64,000 nucleotides of DNA from Bugula neritina (GCA_964035545.1 OZ037766.1:13319222-13383221), one strand, 5' to 3'; shown: positions 41,569 to 54,168, counted from the stretch's first letter. Notes: generated by a model from the sequence alone, not told the origin. Made by a program: numbers and translations.

Positions 41569-41587
41569 CCTGGTAATTTGTAATTGG
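41569..41587 (-). promoter_or_regulatory. ER-stress-element-like box upstream of PDIA4
   Basis: Reading in the gene's direction the sequence is CCAAT, nine bases, then CCAGG. The ERSE bound by NF-Y and ATF6 is CCAAT-N9-CCACG, so spacing is exact and one base of the second half differs. It begins about 140 bases before the start codon, a normal promoter position. ERp72 is a known unfolded-protein-response target in vertebrates. Function here is inferred. Confidence 0.4.
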
Positions 41588-41832
41588 TTACAAATTTTTA
41601 GCAGCCTATAATCGGGGTAATTCTAACATATTGCACCGATAATAATATGGGCCTTATAATATTAATATATTACAGCATCGAACTCAATAACATATTCCAG
41701 CTCAGTCAGTGTATTACAGTTTCTGACGAACATATGTATTATAAAGAAGATAACTCTTCAAATGAAAGCTGCCTTTTGAAGATATGTGGAGAACAAAACT
41801 ACTAATTTCTAAATTCAGCACCAATCGTATAG

Positions 41833-43005
41833 GGGTCATTCCGTGTCAACTCAACCAATGGCCCACGCCTTTGCGTCTCAGATTTTGTTCATATTTACAC
41901 CAAATGAACCTACACATGTCTTGAGTGCTATTCTTGAATATTTCTGGCCTGACACAAAAACTTTTTGAGAAATGAATATTTCCACGAACAAAGGTTGGGA
42001 AAAATTTTGAGGAAAATTTGCGATTTTTACTTTTAGACCAATTTGTAAACGTCCATATCTCTATTATTTTTCTAGACTGAGCCTTAAAATTTGGTGTGTG
42101 ATTTGATAACACCTATCAATTTGCACTAGTAGTAACACATACTGCAGAATACTTTGTGTGCATATATGCTAAGCCATTGAATATTGGCAATTTTTTATGA
42201 ATTTTGAAAAATTTCGAATATTTGCCACATCACAAAAGGCATTAATTTTTATTTTACTTCCATAAATTTTTATCCATAAATAGTTGATTATGGTTACTTT
42301 ATACTCCTTAATTTGTGTAATTTTGAAAATAATATCTTCCGAGATATAGACACCCAAAGTGAAGAAAATGTGAGAATTCGCCCAACTTCACAAGGATGTA
42401 ACCCGATGTTTGAATACAGTAAAATCTTTCAAACAAGTATTTTCTGTAACGTCATTTAGTGTATTTTGTAGATTCATAAATTTGGACGTCCTTATATTGT
42501 CCAAACTTGAAGTAAATCGCACGGAAAAATGGTATGCGTACAAAAATCGGCAAAATGCAATTTTTCAATATAATATGTTGGGATCATACATTTTTATTAT
42601 TCATATAGTTCAAAATATCAAGTAGATACATATATGTTTCCTATATATGTCAAATCTACTGACTGACTGAGTGCAAGAGGAGATATGTCAAATCTACTGA
42701 AGATTACAATAAAATCTGATTTGTGTGTAATATCGTAAGAAAAATTCTGCCGATCGGCATTATACGATATTCCCATTAGGTTTCAGATAGCAATTGTTAT
42801 TTCTGTGAGTGAATGGTGTGAAACAGCTGAAATCTTGCTGGAATCAAGTACATTAAGTAACTGAGGCAAGAGTAGCTTCAAAAAACATACCCAAATATAA
42901 CACCATGGCCTTGAACACAATAGGCCTAACTAATTCGATGACAGTGGTGTTTAATACATGCCGGAAATAATTGTGGCTTTTGAAATAGATGTGCCTAAAT
43001 ATAGC
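41833..43005 (+). repeat. Left long terminal inverted repeat
   Basis: Matches the reverse complement of 44442-45586 almost base for base, from GGGTCATTCC to AGATGTGCCTAAATATAGC. The main difference is an insertion of about 38 bases near 42650-42690 that repeats the neighbouring ATATGTCAAATCTACTGA. Chance ORFs of 60-90 codons in the two arms mirror each other and are not genes. Confidence 0.9.
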
Positions 43006-44441
43006 AAAATGGCCCTAACCTCGCCCTAATTTGGTCAGTACTGGTTAAAAAATCAAGTAATTGGCGTCACGCCATGTCCAATGTTCATCATCCTGAGAAA
43101 ATTTACAACTCTCTTTTTCATAACTGGAAGCAATGGTCTTCCAACTTTAGTATCTGGTTCAGACAGAACTCCTTTTGCAGTCTTCTGGTTTGCTGTGCAA
43201 GGTAATTGTTGGGTTTTTACATAAGCTGGGAAAGCTTTTTCCTAATACATGATAGCTTTTCACATGTCATCTCAGCTTGTTATGCTTTTCCATTTTCATT
43301 ATAGCTAATACACAAAAGCTAACTTTTTACGACTATAAAGACCCAGCAGTTTTTCTCTTATCCAGACTTGCATTTCACACTTGTACTGGCAACTTGTAAC
43401 TCATGAGATAACCTTTTTTTACGTTGCTATTTCTTCAGTCTGCTACTATAATAAATATTTATTTCTCTAACTTAAAACACAACGATAATTGTTTACTCTA
43501 AATTCTATAGATGTGTTATCAATGGTCCAGCTTTCTGGTGCCAATGTCAATAACTGGACTTTCTTTTGTCCAAAAGAAACTTTCACCTTATTCAAGGAAC
43601 ATATTAATATGTTCAAATCTTTATGATTATTAGGCTTTATACAGGCATTTGTTGATTCTGGGTGGAGTTCTTCTCCCTCTATACTTGCAACTGTGGACAC
43701 CTCTTAGCAATGACCTCCTCCACTTGATTCTGTTTTTTTTCCCATAGTTCACTTTACTGGAAGGGCTAATTTTTAGGGCTCTCCTGGTATAATTCCACTC
43801 CTTTGAACTGTAGAAACTGAGAGAAACTGTGCAATATTAATTGCTTTAAAAAAAGATGAGCTCTCAGAATACTCTCAGGAAACTAAAAGTGATGCATTTC
43901 TTGAAGTTGAGAAGGAGGCACAGACACTAAACACTGGAATGACAGAATTGGGAGCTTCTTCCTTGAAAGTTGCAAAAATTACCCCATCCAGTAAAGTGAG
44001 CTATAGGAAAAAAACGAAATAAAGTGCAGGAGGTCATTACTGTAAAGGTAGAAACAGTTTTTGGCATAGATGAAGAAGAACTCCACCCAGAAGCAACAAA
44101 TGTCTGTATGAAGCGTAGTAATCATAAAGATTTGAACAAATTGATGATTCTTGATCCTTGAATAAGGATGCGAAAGTTTTCTTGTGACTAGAGAGGGTCC
44201 AGTTATTGACATTAGCACGAAAAGCTGGACGACCGATAGAACAGCCATAGAATCTGGAGCAAACAATTACCTGGCCCAGCAAGCCAGAAAACTGCAAAGG
44301 GAATTCTGTTTGAACCAGATGGTAAAGTTGGAAGACCATTCTCTCCACATTTAAAAGAAAAAGTTGTAGATTTTTTCAGGATGGTGAATATTATTCTTAG
44401 CCTGGGCAAATTACTAACCTGATTAGGGTGCGGACCAATCT

Positions 44442-45586
44442 GCTATATTTAGGCACATCTGTTTCAAAAGCCACAATTATTTCCGGCATGTATTAAACAC
44501 CACTGTCATCGAATTAGTTAGGCCTATTGTGTTCAAGGCCATGGTGTTATATTTGGGTATGTTTTTTGAAGCTACTCTTGCCTCAGTTACTTAATGTACT
44601 TGATTCCAGCAAGATTTCAGCTGTTTCACACCATTCACTCACAGAAATAACAATTGCTATCTGAAACCTAATGGGAATATCGTATAATGCCGATCGGCAG
44701 AATTTTTCTTACGATATTACACACAAATCAGATTTTATCGTAATCTTCAGTAGATTTGACATATATAGGAAACATATATGTATCTACTTGATATTTTGAA
44801 CAATATGAATAATAAAAATGTATGATCCCAACATATTATATTGAAAAATTGCATTTTGCCGATTTTCGTACGCATACCATTTTTCCGTGCGATTTACTTC
44901 AAGTTTGGACAATATAAGGACGTCCAAATTTATGAATCTACAAAATACACTAAATGACGTTACAGAAAATACTTGTTTGAAAGATTTTACTGTATTCAAA
45001 CATCGGGTTACATCCTTGTGAAGTTGGGCGAATTTTCACATTTTCTTCACTTTGGGTGTCTGTATCTCGGAAAATATTCTTTTCAAAATTACACAAATTA
45101 AGAAGTATAAAGTAACCATAATCAACTATTTATGGATAAAAATTTATGGAAGTAAAATAAAAATTAATGCCTTTTGTGATGTGGCAAATATTCGAAATTT
45201 TTCAAAATTTATAAAATAATTGCCAATATTCAATGGCTTAGCATATATGCACACAAAGTATTCTGCAGTATGTGTTACTACTAGTGCAAATTGATAGGTG
45301 TTATCAAATCACACACCAAATTTTAAGGCTCAGTCTAGAAAAATAATGGAGATATGGACATTTACAAATTGGTCTAAAAGTAAAAATCGCAAATTTTCCT
45401 CAAAATTTTTCCCAACCTTTGTTCATGGAAATATTCATTTCTCAAAAAGTTTTTGTGCCAGGCCAGAAATATTTAAGAATAGTACTCAGGACATGTGTAG
45501 GTCCATTTGGTGTAAATATGAACAAAATCTGAGACGCAAAGGCGTGGGACTTTCTGAAATTTGGTTGATTTGACACGGAATGACCC
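44442..45586 (-). repeat. Right long terminal inverted repeat
   Basis: Inverted copy of 41833-43005, starting at GCTATATTTAGGCACATCT and ending TGACACGGAATGACCC. It lacks the short duplication seen in the left arm and has scattered single-base differences, for example GTCAAATCAACC against GTCAACTCAACC at the tip. Confidence 0.9.
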
Positions 45587-45590
45587 ATAG

Positions 45591-46217
45591 TTTATCTCCT
45601 GTATGCGATTCTTTGGTCGCATACCTTATGATTACCAACCATGCATACCATATGTCAGGAAATAATTAAAGAACACACACATGGTCGTAGGCAAGAGCCT
45701 ATTATTGCTTCAACAGAAATTACAAATTATAATTTGAAAATTCAATAGGAGGTAATCATGCCCAACCCACATTAAGATTGGCAAGGTAAGTTTGGGATGC
45801 CAAAAATACTTTTCTAGATAATAACTTATCTCCACCAAATAATCGAAGTATGAAAGTATTGCATACTAATTTAATCAGTCATGTGAATCCAGACTCGAAG
45901 TTCGAGTATCTTCATATATCCACATTTTTATAAATTCACTATCCTCATTAGTGCATTGCAGTATGCATATCTGGTGCATGCAAGTTTCACCCAAGGTAAT
46001 GTTACCATTACTTAGTGACCATACATTACGTGATGAGATCAAATGTAAATGAGCTCTTGAGTATTATATACTAACATAAAATAGGTTTTCACGATAGGCA
46101 GTTGCCAATAACATCTACTATACTATGGGTATCATTCACAATCCACATATGTGGACATAATGTTATTTGCAATAAAGTGTATCAAATTTACAATACAAAA
46201 AAATCTAGCAAATAATT
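45591..46217. other. Intergenic spacer between the element and CTPS
   Basis: About 600 bases of AT-rich sequence downstream of CTPS with no ORF, repeat or signal that I can support. Confidence 0.5.
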
Positions 46218-46223
46218 TTTATT
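46218..46223 (-). terminator. Poly(A) signal for CTP synthase
   Basis: AATAAA on the minus strand, about 165 bases past the CTPS stop codon, the first canonical signal downstream. Confidence 0.6.
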
Positions 46224-46385
46224 TGGGCTTGAATAGCAGACTAGTCATCAGTATAATATGTAAGACACCAAAACCATGTAGTTATATACAAATTTTTCAG
46301 AACAGGTAAATCCTCAAGTAAAATAAGGTTAGTGACAACACAAATACAACATTTCTTCAAGTAAAGTGTCACTAGTTGTATGCAG

Positions 46386-49300
46386 TTACTGTTGGACAGT
46401 TGCCTCGACTGCTCTTTTCTTTTCCACAAAAGATGTCTCTGATGATGACACAGAGTGAACGGATCGTTTGAGAGTTGAGCGCACGGCAGCATCTGGTTTG
46501 GCTATGATAGACTGCGCTGTCAAGGTCATGTCATCAGTCATGGAGGTTGGTGTTTGCGTTCTGCTGCTCGTCAATTCTTCATCTGATGACTCGGGGCAGT
46601 GGAGTTCTTCACGGGGAGAAAACTTACAGTCGCGATTAATATATTTCTCTAGCATGTTCACTGAGGCCAAGATGAGCCCGAGGTAAGGTGGAGATGGCTT
46701 CAAAGGCCTAGACAGATATTCAGGGTGATACTGGACTCCAACATAGAATGGGTGATCTAAAATATTACAGATTATTCACAAAAATGATACTAAATGTCAC
46801 TTTTTACAGCATGTAATATATATACATATTGAAAGAAAATGTTGACAAAAAAAAGGATTAATAGTGACTAAATTTGGGTAACGAAGAGCAACCAGTAGAA
46901 AAAAATAACATTGCAAAGAAAAAATTATTTGCTTAAATTTAATCTTATTTTGCTTCTCTTTTATAAAAAAAGTGTGTAGTGTACAGTTTCAAAAGAAATT
47001 ATTTCTAAATTTGAATTTTGTATGCAGCTAATATTTCTTGTAGTTAAAAGTTCAAAATCCATCCAACTAGAAAAATTAGTTTTTTCAAACTTTTAATGTT
47101 TTAGTTGCTTATATTATCAAATACACGAAACAAATTTTCAGCAAGTCATTTTATTCATTTTTAAACTGTGACTTCATGACTGTTCCTGAAAAGACAGCCT
47201 CATTATTACAAGTGTTCATTATAGCTTGAGAGCAGAAGATTTCTTGATTTTAGCTTTGGAAAAAGGCATGAGTTGTCCACAAAATTACTTGAATCAGAAT
47301 GGGTTGGAAAGTGAGGGATAAAAATGAGTATTTACCGACTTTAATATATAAAAATTTCTAGACGCACACTTGCTATAAGTTTCAACTTGCTCAACTAAAT
47401 GAATTGATCATTGTGATTGGATTGCTGCAGGTTTTTGAAATTTAAGCTGATAAACATATTTAACTACATGTCTATTATATGTTGATACTTTTTTAAACAA
47501 ATGTTATACATGTATATATCAACTTGATTTATTGTTGCCTGTACCCCATAACTTGGCCAGGCCAGTCAGTGACTTGACTTGCTTGTGCCCAGTAAAGGCC
47601 AAAAGTGATACTCTTATGTACAAGTGTGACAGAGAGACTCAACAAGTAATTTAACAACTGTAGAAGGGAATTCACTATTGAATCACATTTCAAATTGTTA
47701 AAATCGAAACTAACAAACAACTAGATAAATAAATATGGGTAACTAAATGCACCTTTCATGATTTATATATAATTTTAAAGCAATGTTGTGTATGTAATTT
47801 TTTAAGTACAATGTTGTTCGGATTATGAGAATAGAGATGCTAAAAGCACAAACCTTTCAACTCAAGTATTTCCATTCTCATGCCTGTCTCATCTTTCCCA
47901 ACAAAGAACATGCCAGCCTTAGTGAGATCATCTATTTTTTCAGGGTTCACCTCATACCGGTGCCTATGTCTCTCGTAGACATAATTGTTGCTGCCATACA
48001 ACTTATCTACAGAATATATCATAAGTAATACTCTGTACTCTGAAATAAAATTATGAAATTATTGAAATAAAAACCAGTGTTCAGCATACTAGAAAAACAG
48101 TACAGTATATGGCAGGACCTTAATCAAATGTGAATAACCATACATAGCATCATACTTTCCGCGTCACTAAATTTTACTTACATATTACTGAGTCTTTGGC
48201 AGAATTAAAGATGGTTTTCCTGAGACCGAGCCTCATGGTTCCTCCCATTTCCCCTGTGTGGTGCTCAGGCATTTCAATAACTACCGGAGTTGTGGTATCT
48301 TGCTGGAACTCTGTAGACTGTGCGTCTTTCCATCCCACCACATTTCTAGCATACTCAATCACAGCACATTGCATGCCCAAACACACTCCTAAAATACAAT
48401 CCATAAAGTAATATGGTGTAAAGAAAGGGCTGATCAGGTGGTTTGCTCTACATTGCTAGATAAGTTGATGTCATTTGAATAACAATTCAAATGTAGACAA
48501 AACCACTTGAACACATCACATAATTTTCAATGATTCAATAATCATATAACTGTGAGCTGAAAATTAGTAACGTATTATCGTCACTTACATAAAGCCACCA
48601 TAGCCAAGTGCTCTATTTTCTATTGCTAAATGCAGATTAATTTCAAGTAAAATATGGCAGTTCACATTCAAACACTCTGATGTACCAAAAATAGTAAGCC
48701 TCACTTCACAGTGAACCATTCTAGATAAAACCCTTCATGACAATTTATACAACATCAAATTTGATTCTCTGATTTTGTGATGACTGAAATATTTTATGGG
48801 CATAAATCAGCATTTAGCTGAAATACACAGGCATATATGAACGAAAAGTTATGTAAGAGGTTGAATACCTAAGAAAGGTATCTTCTGCTTTCTGGCCCAG
48901 TTACAGGCGAGTATCATGCCCTCAGTACCCCTGCAACCAAAGCCACCTGGAACAATGACGCCCTGAGCAGAGCAGAGTCTTCGCCAGGCCTCATAATACT
49001 TCACAGGCTTTTCTATACGATTCTCTTCCTCTAAATCATCTGACTCCACATACTGCAGCAGAAAGAGAAAGTTTATTAGCATTGAGAACTGACATTGAAA
49101 AGATATTCTAAGCTAGCAATTTATATGAGCCACTTATTAGCAGAAGTTGTTTCTACAAAGCAGAAAGGCTGTACATCATATAATGCAAGCAATAGCACCA
49201 GGGTGAATAAAATTAGTGTACGAATGATTGGAATTCAGAAGTAAGAAAGCGTCAGCCCATAATTTAAATGTTCTGATGATATTGAATGAATTGCTCTTAG

Positions 49301-52300
49301 AAAGATAAAGGCATGAAAACTACAAAGCACTTTTAGGGTGTATTTTGGACCTAATTTTTAGTTGAAGTCCATTGTTTAGATGAATGGAGCCTGAGAAAGA
49401 TGCAGTTTATTTTTCGCATTGAATGGCTTCGAGAGTTCAATATTTTTCTATTCACATTTTACTAAAGGGAATTACAGCATATCCTAAAATTTTCAAAAAT
49501 ATTCTATGCATATAATTGTGCTTTACCAGTTACACTGAGAACACCTTGTCTTGATGTTTTAGTTGTTTAAAGGTATAAGCTATTTTCACTTATTTTACAC
49601 TTCAACTATATAAATACTGTATTAGATGTGCTAAAGCATTGCACCCCAATAAATTAGTATCTGCTCAACAAGCAATTGAATATCTACAATCTAATACAAA
49701 TTACAAATGGTTAAATAGCTAACACTGACCACACAATGTTAGGACACTCCTGAAAATTTGTCACATAATGCTATAAAATGTGATGCCAACAATATTCACA
49801 ATCACCTGTCAGAGTGGTATTCAGAAATAATTTTGCCAATGCATAGATTTTCAAAGTTGACCAAGCAATTATTTATAGCTGCATAACATATAACTGTTGC
49901 CAGTGATTAGTTTTCACAAGTTTTAATGACAAATTTTTTTACTTTTGATCCAACAGCTAATAGGCTACTCTGCACAAAATATAACTACTGATTAATGCAA
50001 GGGAATAAAATCCAATGAATTCTGTCTATTGAGCTAGGATGTCAGCAATGGATGTGCTAAAATGGCATTAACTAGATATTAAATACCAACTAGCTGTGAG
50101 CAAAGTCTAGATAGCTGTCAACTTATCAAAAACTGACCTTTTACTCCACTTATGGTATCTAAAATAGTAAATTTATGTAGTGCATAAAAAATGTAGGTAA
50201 AGGTAAATAGAACAACCATAGATAGATAACTCCATGAAATCTCCTGAAAGTACCGAAAAAGTTTCTCACAGCGTACTATTCAAAAACTGCGACATTACAA
50301 ACAAACCTGTAAGTTCAGCTTATACCGACAGCCAAGCGCAGCATGTCTTAGAGACTTGCTCACAGAAGTGTATGCATCCTCTAAGGAAGTATATTTGCCT
50401 ACCAGGCAGATATTCACTTCCTCTCGAAGTCTGTCAAACCTGAACAATGAATTCACAGATATATAAACTCTATACTTACAGCTAAACTTGTAAATTATTC
50501 AAAGTCAATAAAATAAATGAAGGACTTTCAACTCTAGTGTAAAAATACAACTAAAACTAAGCAAGCATCAAATGATAATATATATATATTATAGATTATC
50601 ATCATACCTTTATTAAAATATTGGTTGGGAACAAATATCAAATGATATTATATAGACATTATCATATATTTACTATAATATTAGTATCACAGTTGGGCGC
50701 AGACATACTAATGATGGACATACCTTAAAGCCAGATCTCTCCATTTTGACTTGAACAGCATGCGCTTAGATGGGTTGGGAAGCTTGAGCTGCAGCCTTTC
50801 ATTGAACAGAGGAATAAGGTTTTGTTCCTCCAACAGTATTGGAACTGAGTATATAGAGGAGCAATCCTTCACACTTATCACCTGTTATATAATAGAATAG
50901 ACAGAATTCAGGTGAAAAGACTGCATTACATGTCTTTCCATGGATCTCTCTGAGATAGATCCATGGAAAGACAGTAATTAGTAGCCTCAGAGTAGTACTA
51001 GCTATTTACTATCAGTGTACATTTAAGGTTTATTTCCTATGGGTTATTAAAACCTACAGAAATACTGGCAAACAAACTAACGGTCATTCACAAACAACTC
51101 TATTACTGAAAAATGTTAATGACTTCAGGATCAAATCAAAAATTTATGGCAGCCGTGGTCTAGGGGTAAAAGTGTTTGCTTAGTGAACATGAAGTCATGG
51201 GTTCGAACTCTGACAAAGGCCATTGGTGATGTTAGGAAGAGAATGCAGTCATATTTGCTCCTGTGCCTCATCTAAACAAGTCTTTAGCCGGTTCTAACAA
51301 AAACCCTTTTCATCAGGGATTTCTCACAGGGATAGCGACTATAAGCATGCGTGAGTTTATGGCAACATGAAATTTATAGGCTGCTTATTTTGTGAACACC
51401 CTTTGCTTATTTATTAAATTTTTGGAATAAATTTCAAGAATTTTTTTTGAATAATATTTGCTATTTTTATAGAGTCTTTACATTGATAATTAGTAAGACT
51501 ATTTATTGTTTAGGAATTAGCCAAAAGTTACAGTTATAACTCTGGTCTCACCCAAAATGGTAACATCATCCATTTAAAGAAATAACATCACAGCATTAAT
51601 GAAGAATCTAGACAAGTTATTTGTTACAGATTTCTGTAGAACATCAAAAATAAAATAATTTATAAATAAATTACCAAGCTCCTAAGTTAGAAAGTATATT
51701 TTAGTCTTGTTTATTTGCTGTAACTATAATATAACTAATAGCCATAGTACAAGAGTAAATAGCAGCTAGTAACAATAGTAATATTAAAATTAAATGATGG
51801 TTAGATGGTTAGATTTCTTAGTTCGAGCTAAAAAAGCTCAACACGTTACATGCATATATCCAGAATATCAATGAAGCAACAAATTAAGCACAATGAGCAA
51901 TCTTTTTATTTTTTTTTCCTATTTCCTTTATAAATGACCAGGAGAGGTTAAAATACCCATAAGTTTTAGCTCTGCTATTGATTTAACTGAAAAACAAATT
52001 GCCTTCAACACTTTTTAGTTGCTGCTTTACAAATTATTGATTGTGTAACATAAATACTTTACCTTCTCTTCTTCTAGATTCGCAAACATAGCTATTTTAT
52101 TCCTGGAAGCCTGAGAAATTCCAGTAGATGATCGGCAAAAGACCTAAGGCCAAATAACAGCACTAGTTTATTGCCATCAGTTACATATCAGATAAACAGT
52201 CTAGTGCATTTCATTGCCTGATTACATTTATGTAGCATCGCTAACTCAATCTAAATCAGTATTCAGCACACCAAACAGGTTATAGCAATGTTTATAAACT

Positions 52301-54160
52301 TCTCCCATGGATTGTCGCAACTCAATTGGTGTAAACATAGTGATGCTGTCTATCATCATGAACATAGTCAAACATACCCATATACATAGCATCAACAGAA
52401 CTTTACAATAAAGTAAAATCAACATAAACCAATGTCAACAATTCCATAAAAATGCAATTAAATAGAATAAAATATACAATTATTCCATAAAAATATACCT
52501 AAAACTCTCAGTTTAAAATAAGAATAACTATCATTAACCTCACCATATCAGGTACCAATCCAAGACCTCTCAATTCATGCAGAGACTTTTGAGTAGGTTT
52601 TGTTTTGTGTTCACCAGTAGTTTTTGGAGCTGGAACTAAGCTCACGTGAACGTTACAGAAATTCTCCCTTTTAACCCGAAACTCAAGTTGGCGAAATGCT
52701 TCAATGAAGGCCATGCCTTCAATATCTCCTATGGTTCCACCAAGCTGTATCACCAAAGATAGCATGTTAAACCAATAAACTAAGTTGTCAACATCAGGAT
52801 ACTAACAAAAATATGCTTTAAGTATCAGTATTAAATGGAGGCGTTACAAAATAATTTCAACATACTATAATTTAATAAGAATTTGATTCTATTTGGCAGT
52901 TTGATATATTATCGAGCTAGAATTATTTCTAAAAATAGGTTGTATTAGGAAAGAAATACTGTACCTTGATATTTCAGCAACAATGGAGAAAAAAACACAT
53001 AAAATGGAAATTTTTCTGCTAAAGCACAGAAGTTAATTAGCACAGTGGAGACAGAGAGTTAACAGCTGAACCAACCTCAATAATACATATATCTGGCTTG
53101 TCATTAGTTCCATCAACAGGGATATGAGCCACTCTTTCAACCCAGTCTTGAATTGCATTAGTGATATGTGGAACAACTAAAATCATAACACATAGACTGC
53201 ATGCAAGTTTACCTTACTATTATATGTATACACATTGCACGATAGTTGCAAAGTGCCACAAAGCTTTGCTGATTTGAAATAAAATCATGTTCTTATGATA
53301 CCAGTTAATATCATGGTAATGGCCTTTATTTAACTTAATTGTTCCCTTACCCTGCACAGTTTTACCAAGATAATCTCCTTTTCTCTCTCTTTTTATGACT
53401 TGTGAATATATTTTACCCGTTGTAATATTATTATCTTTTGCAAGCGTTACATCTAAAAACCTTTCATAATTCCCCAGATCCAAGTCCACTTCACCACCAT
53501 CATTGAGAACATATACCTCACCTGGATGTGAATATATGAGAATATGACTTGGGGAAAATTTTAGAGACATTAAAACAATTTGCCATCAAATTAGAATAGC
53601 AAAGCAAAAAACCAATGATAAGAATCCTCTTTGCCAAATCTTAAAATTAGAAAATACTTCAACAGGTAGCTTCACTACTAACTTACTAACTAATTTTTTA
53701 TTTAGATGCTTGAAAAACTTCGCAATAGTCACAACTAGATAAAACATAAGAATGTAAGTTGGCAGCCAGACCTTAGCAAAACTTATCAAATATACTTTTA
53801 AGTTAACCAGAAATCAATTTGGGAGTGCTTGCACAACGAAACTGTGTAAATTATGGAATTGGTAATCAATTTCCAACTTTAAACAACCACACTACTTAGT
53901 TTTGTTGCTGCTCGGTTAATAACCGAACAGATCAATAAGTTCATCAAGACAATTATTAGTATCCCATGGTTTAGTCCAACTATAAAATACTTGCCATGTT
54001 CATATGGAGAAAATGTGCCAGCATCAATGTTTATATATGGATCTATTTTGATGGGTGTAACTTTGAGGCCATGAGACTTAAATAGAGTCCCAAGACTACT
54101 TGAAATAACTCCTTTACCAATACCACTGATCACACCTCCAGTTACTAATACATACTTCAT
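46386..54160 (-). CDS. CTPS: CTP synthase (glutamine-hydrolysing)
   Basis: Eleven coding exons: 54160-53995, 53521-53351, 53176-53076, 52744-52544, 52143-52063, 50881-50724, 50439-50307, 49052-48869, 48388-48182, 48006-47854, 46756-46386, giving 641 residues. It converts UTP to CTP with ATP and glutamine, the last step of de novo pyrimidine nucleotide synthesis, in the cytosol. The synthetase domain opens with [17 protein letters not shown] and [12 protein letters not shown]. The class I glutamine amidotransferase domain has the nucleophile Cys401 in GVCLGMQ and the His529/Glu531 pair in QYHPE, so all catalytic residues are present. The C-terminal tail is about 50 residues longer than in human CTPS1, Ser/Thr-rich and probably phosphorylated like the regulatory tail of CTPS1 (inference). 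The start codon is the family's conserved MKYVLVTGG. The first coding intron is GC-AG. Confidence 0.96.
50931..50973. repeat. Perfect hairpin, 17-bp arms, 9-base loop
   Basis: TGTCTTTCCATGGATCT at 50931-50947 is the exact reverse complement of 50957-50973. It sits in the CTPS intron 51 bases upstream of the exon starting at 50881 and would fold in the pre-mRNA close to the acceptor's branch-point region. Confidence 0.9.
51148..51369 (+). mobile_element. tRNA-derived SINE
   Basis: The 5' end (GGCAGCCGTGGTCTAGGGG) carries a polymerase III A box and is followed by a B box (GGTTCGAACTC) at the spacing of a tRNA gene, then about 150 bases of unrelated body. AAATTTAT flanks both ends (51140-51147 and 51370-51377), an 8-bp target duplication. 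There is no A-rich tail. It is antisense to CTPS in an intron. The acceptor stem does not close properly, so this is not a functional tRNA gene. Confidence 0.8.
53522..53994 (-). other. GC-AG intron in CTPS
   Basis: The exon ends CATG and the intron starts GCAAGT; the next exon opens after ATCCAG at 53521. Only this GC donor restores the conserved [13 protein letters not shown]. The nearby GT (AAGTAT) would produce an immediate stop. The donor otherwise matches consensus, as expected for GC-AG introns. Confidence 0.85.
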
Positions 54161-54168
54161 TGCTGCAA
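54161..54168 (-). other. CTPS 5'UTR segment after a leader intron
   Basis: TTTTTAG directly before TTGCAGCAATG is a good 3' splice site eight bases from the start codon, which implies that the leader is spliced from an upstream non-coding exon. Confidence 0.5.

Larger units (their letters stand above)
41833..45586. mobile_element. Palindromic (foldback) DNA transposon with ~1.15-kb terminal inverted repeats
   Basis: Outer arms 41833-43005 and 44442-45586 are near-identical inverted copies beginning GGGTCATTCCGTGTCAA; the element is flanked on both sides by ATAG (41829-41832 and 45587-45590), a 4-bp target duplication. The left arm carries an extra short duplicated segment near 42650-42690. 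Inside the arms the inversion continues with much lower identity. Each half has remnants of the same protein reading outward from the centre: EELHPESTNACIKPNNHKDL (minus, about 43670-43610) against EELHPEATNVCMKRSNHKDL (plus, about 44070-44130), and SEPDTKVGRP (minus, near 43170) against FEPDGKVGRP (plus, near 44310). Stops and frameshifts interrupt them. I do not recognise the protein or superfamily. It lies between PDIA4 and CTPS. Confidence 0.9.

Noticed and set aside
45298-45573. 91-codon ORF and its mirror at 41846-42112
   Set aside because: They are the same open frame read in the two inverted arms of the transposon, with no resemblance to a protein; open by chance.
51148-51222. tRNA gene
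   Set aside because: A and B boxes are present, but the acceptor stem does not pair and the sequence continues into a SINE body with target duplications.
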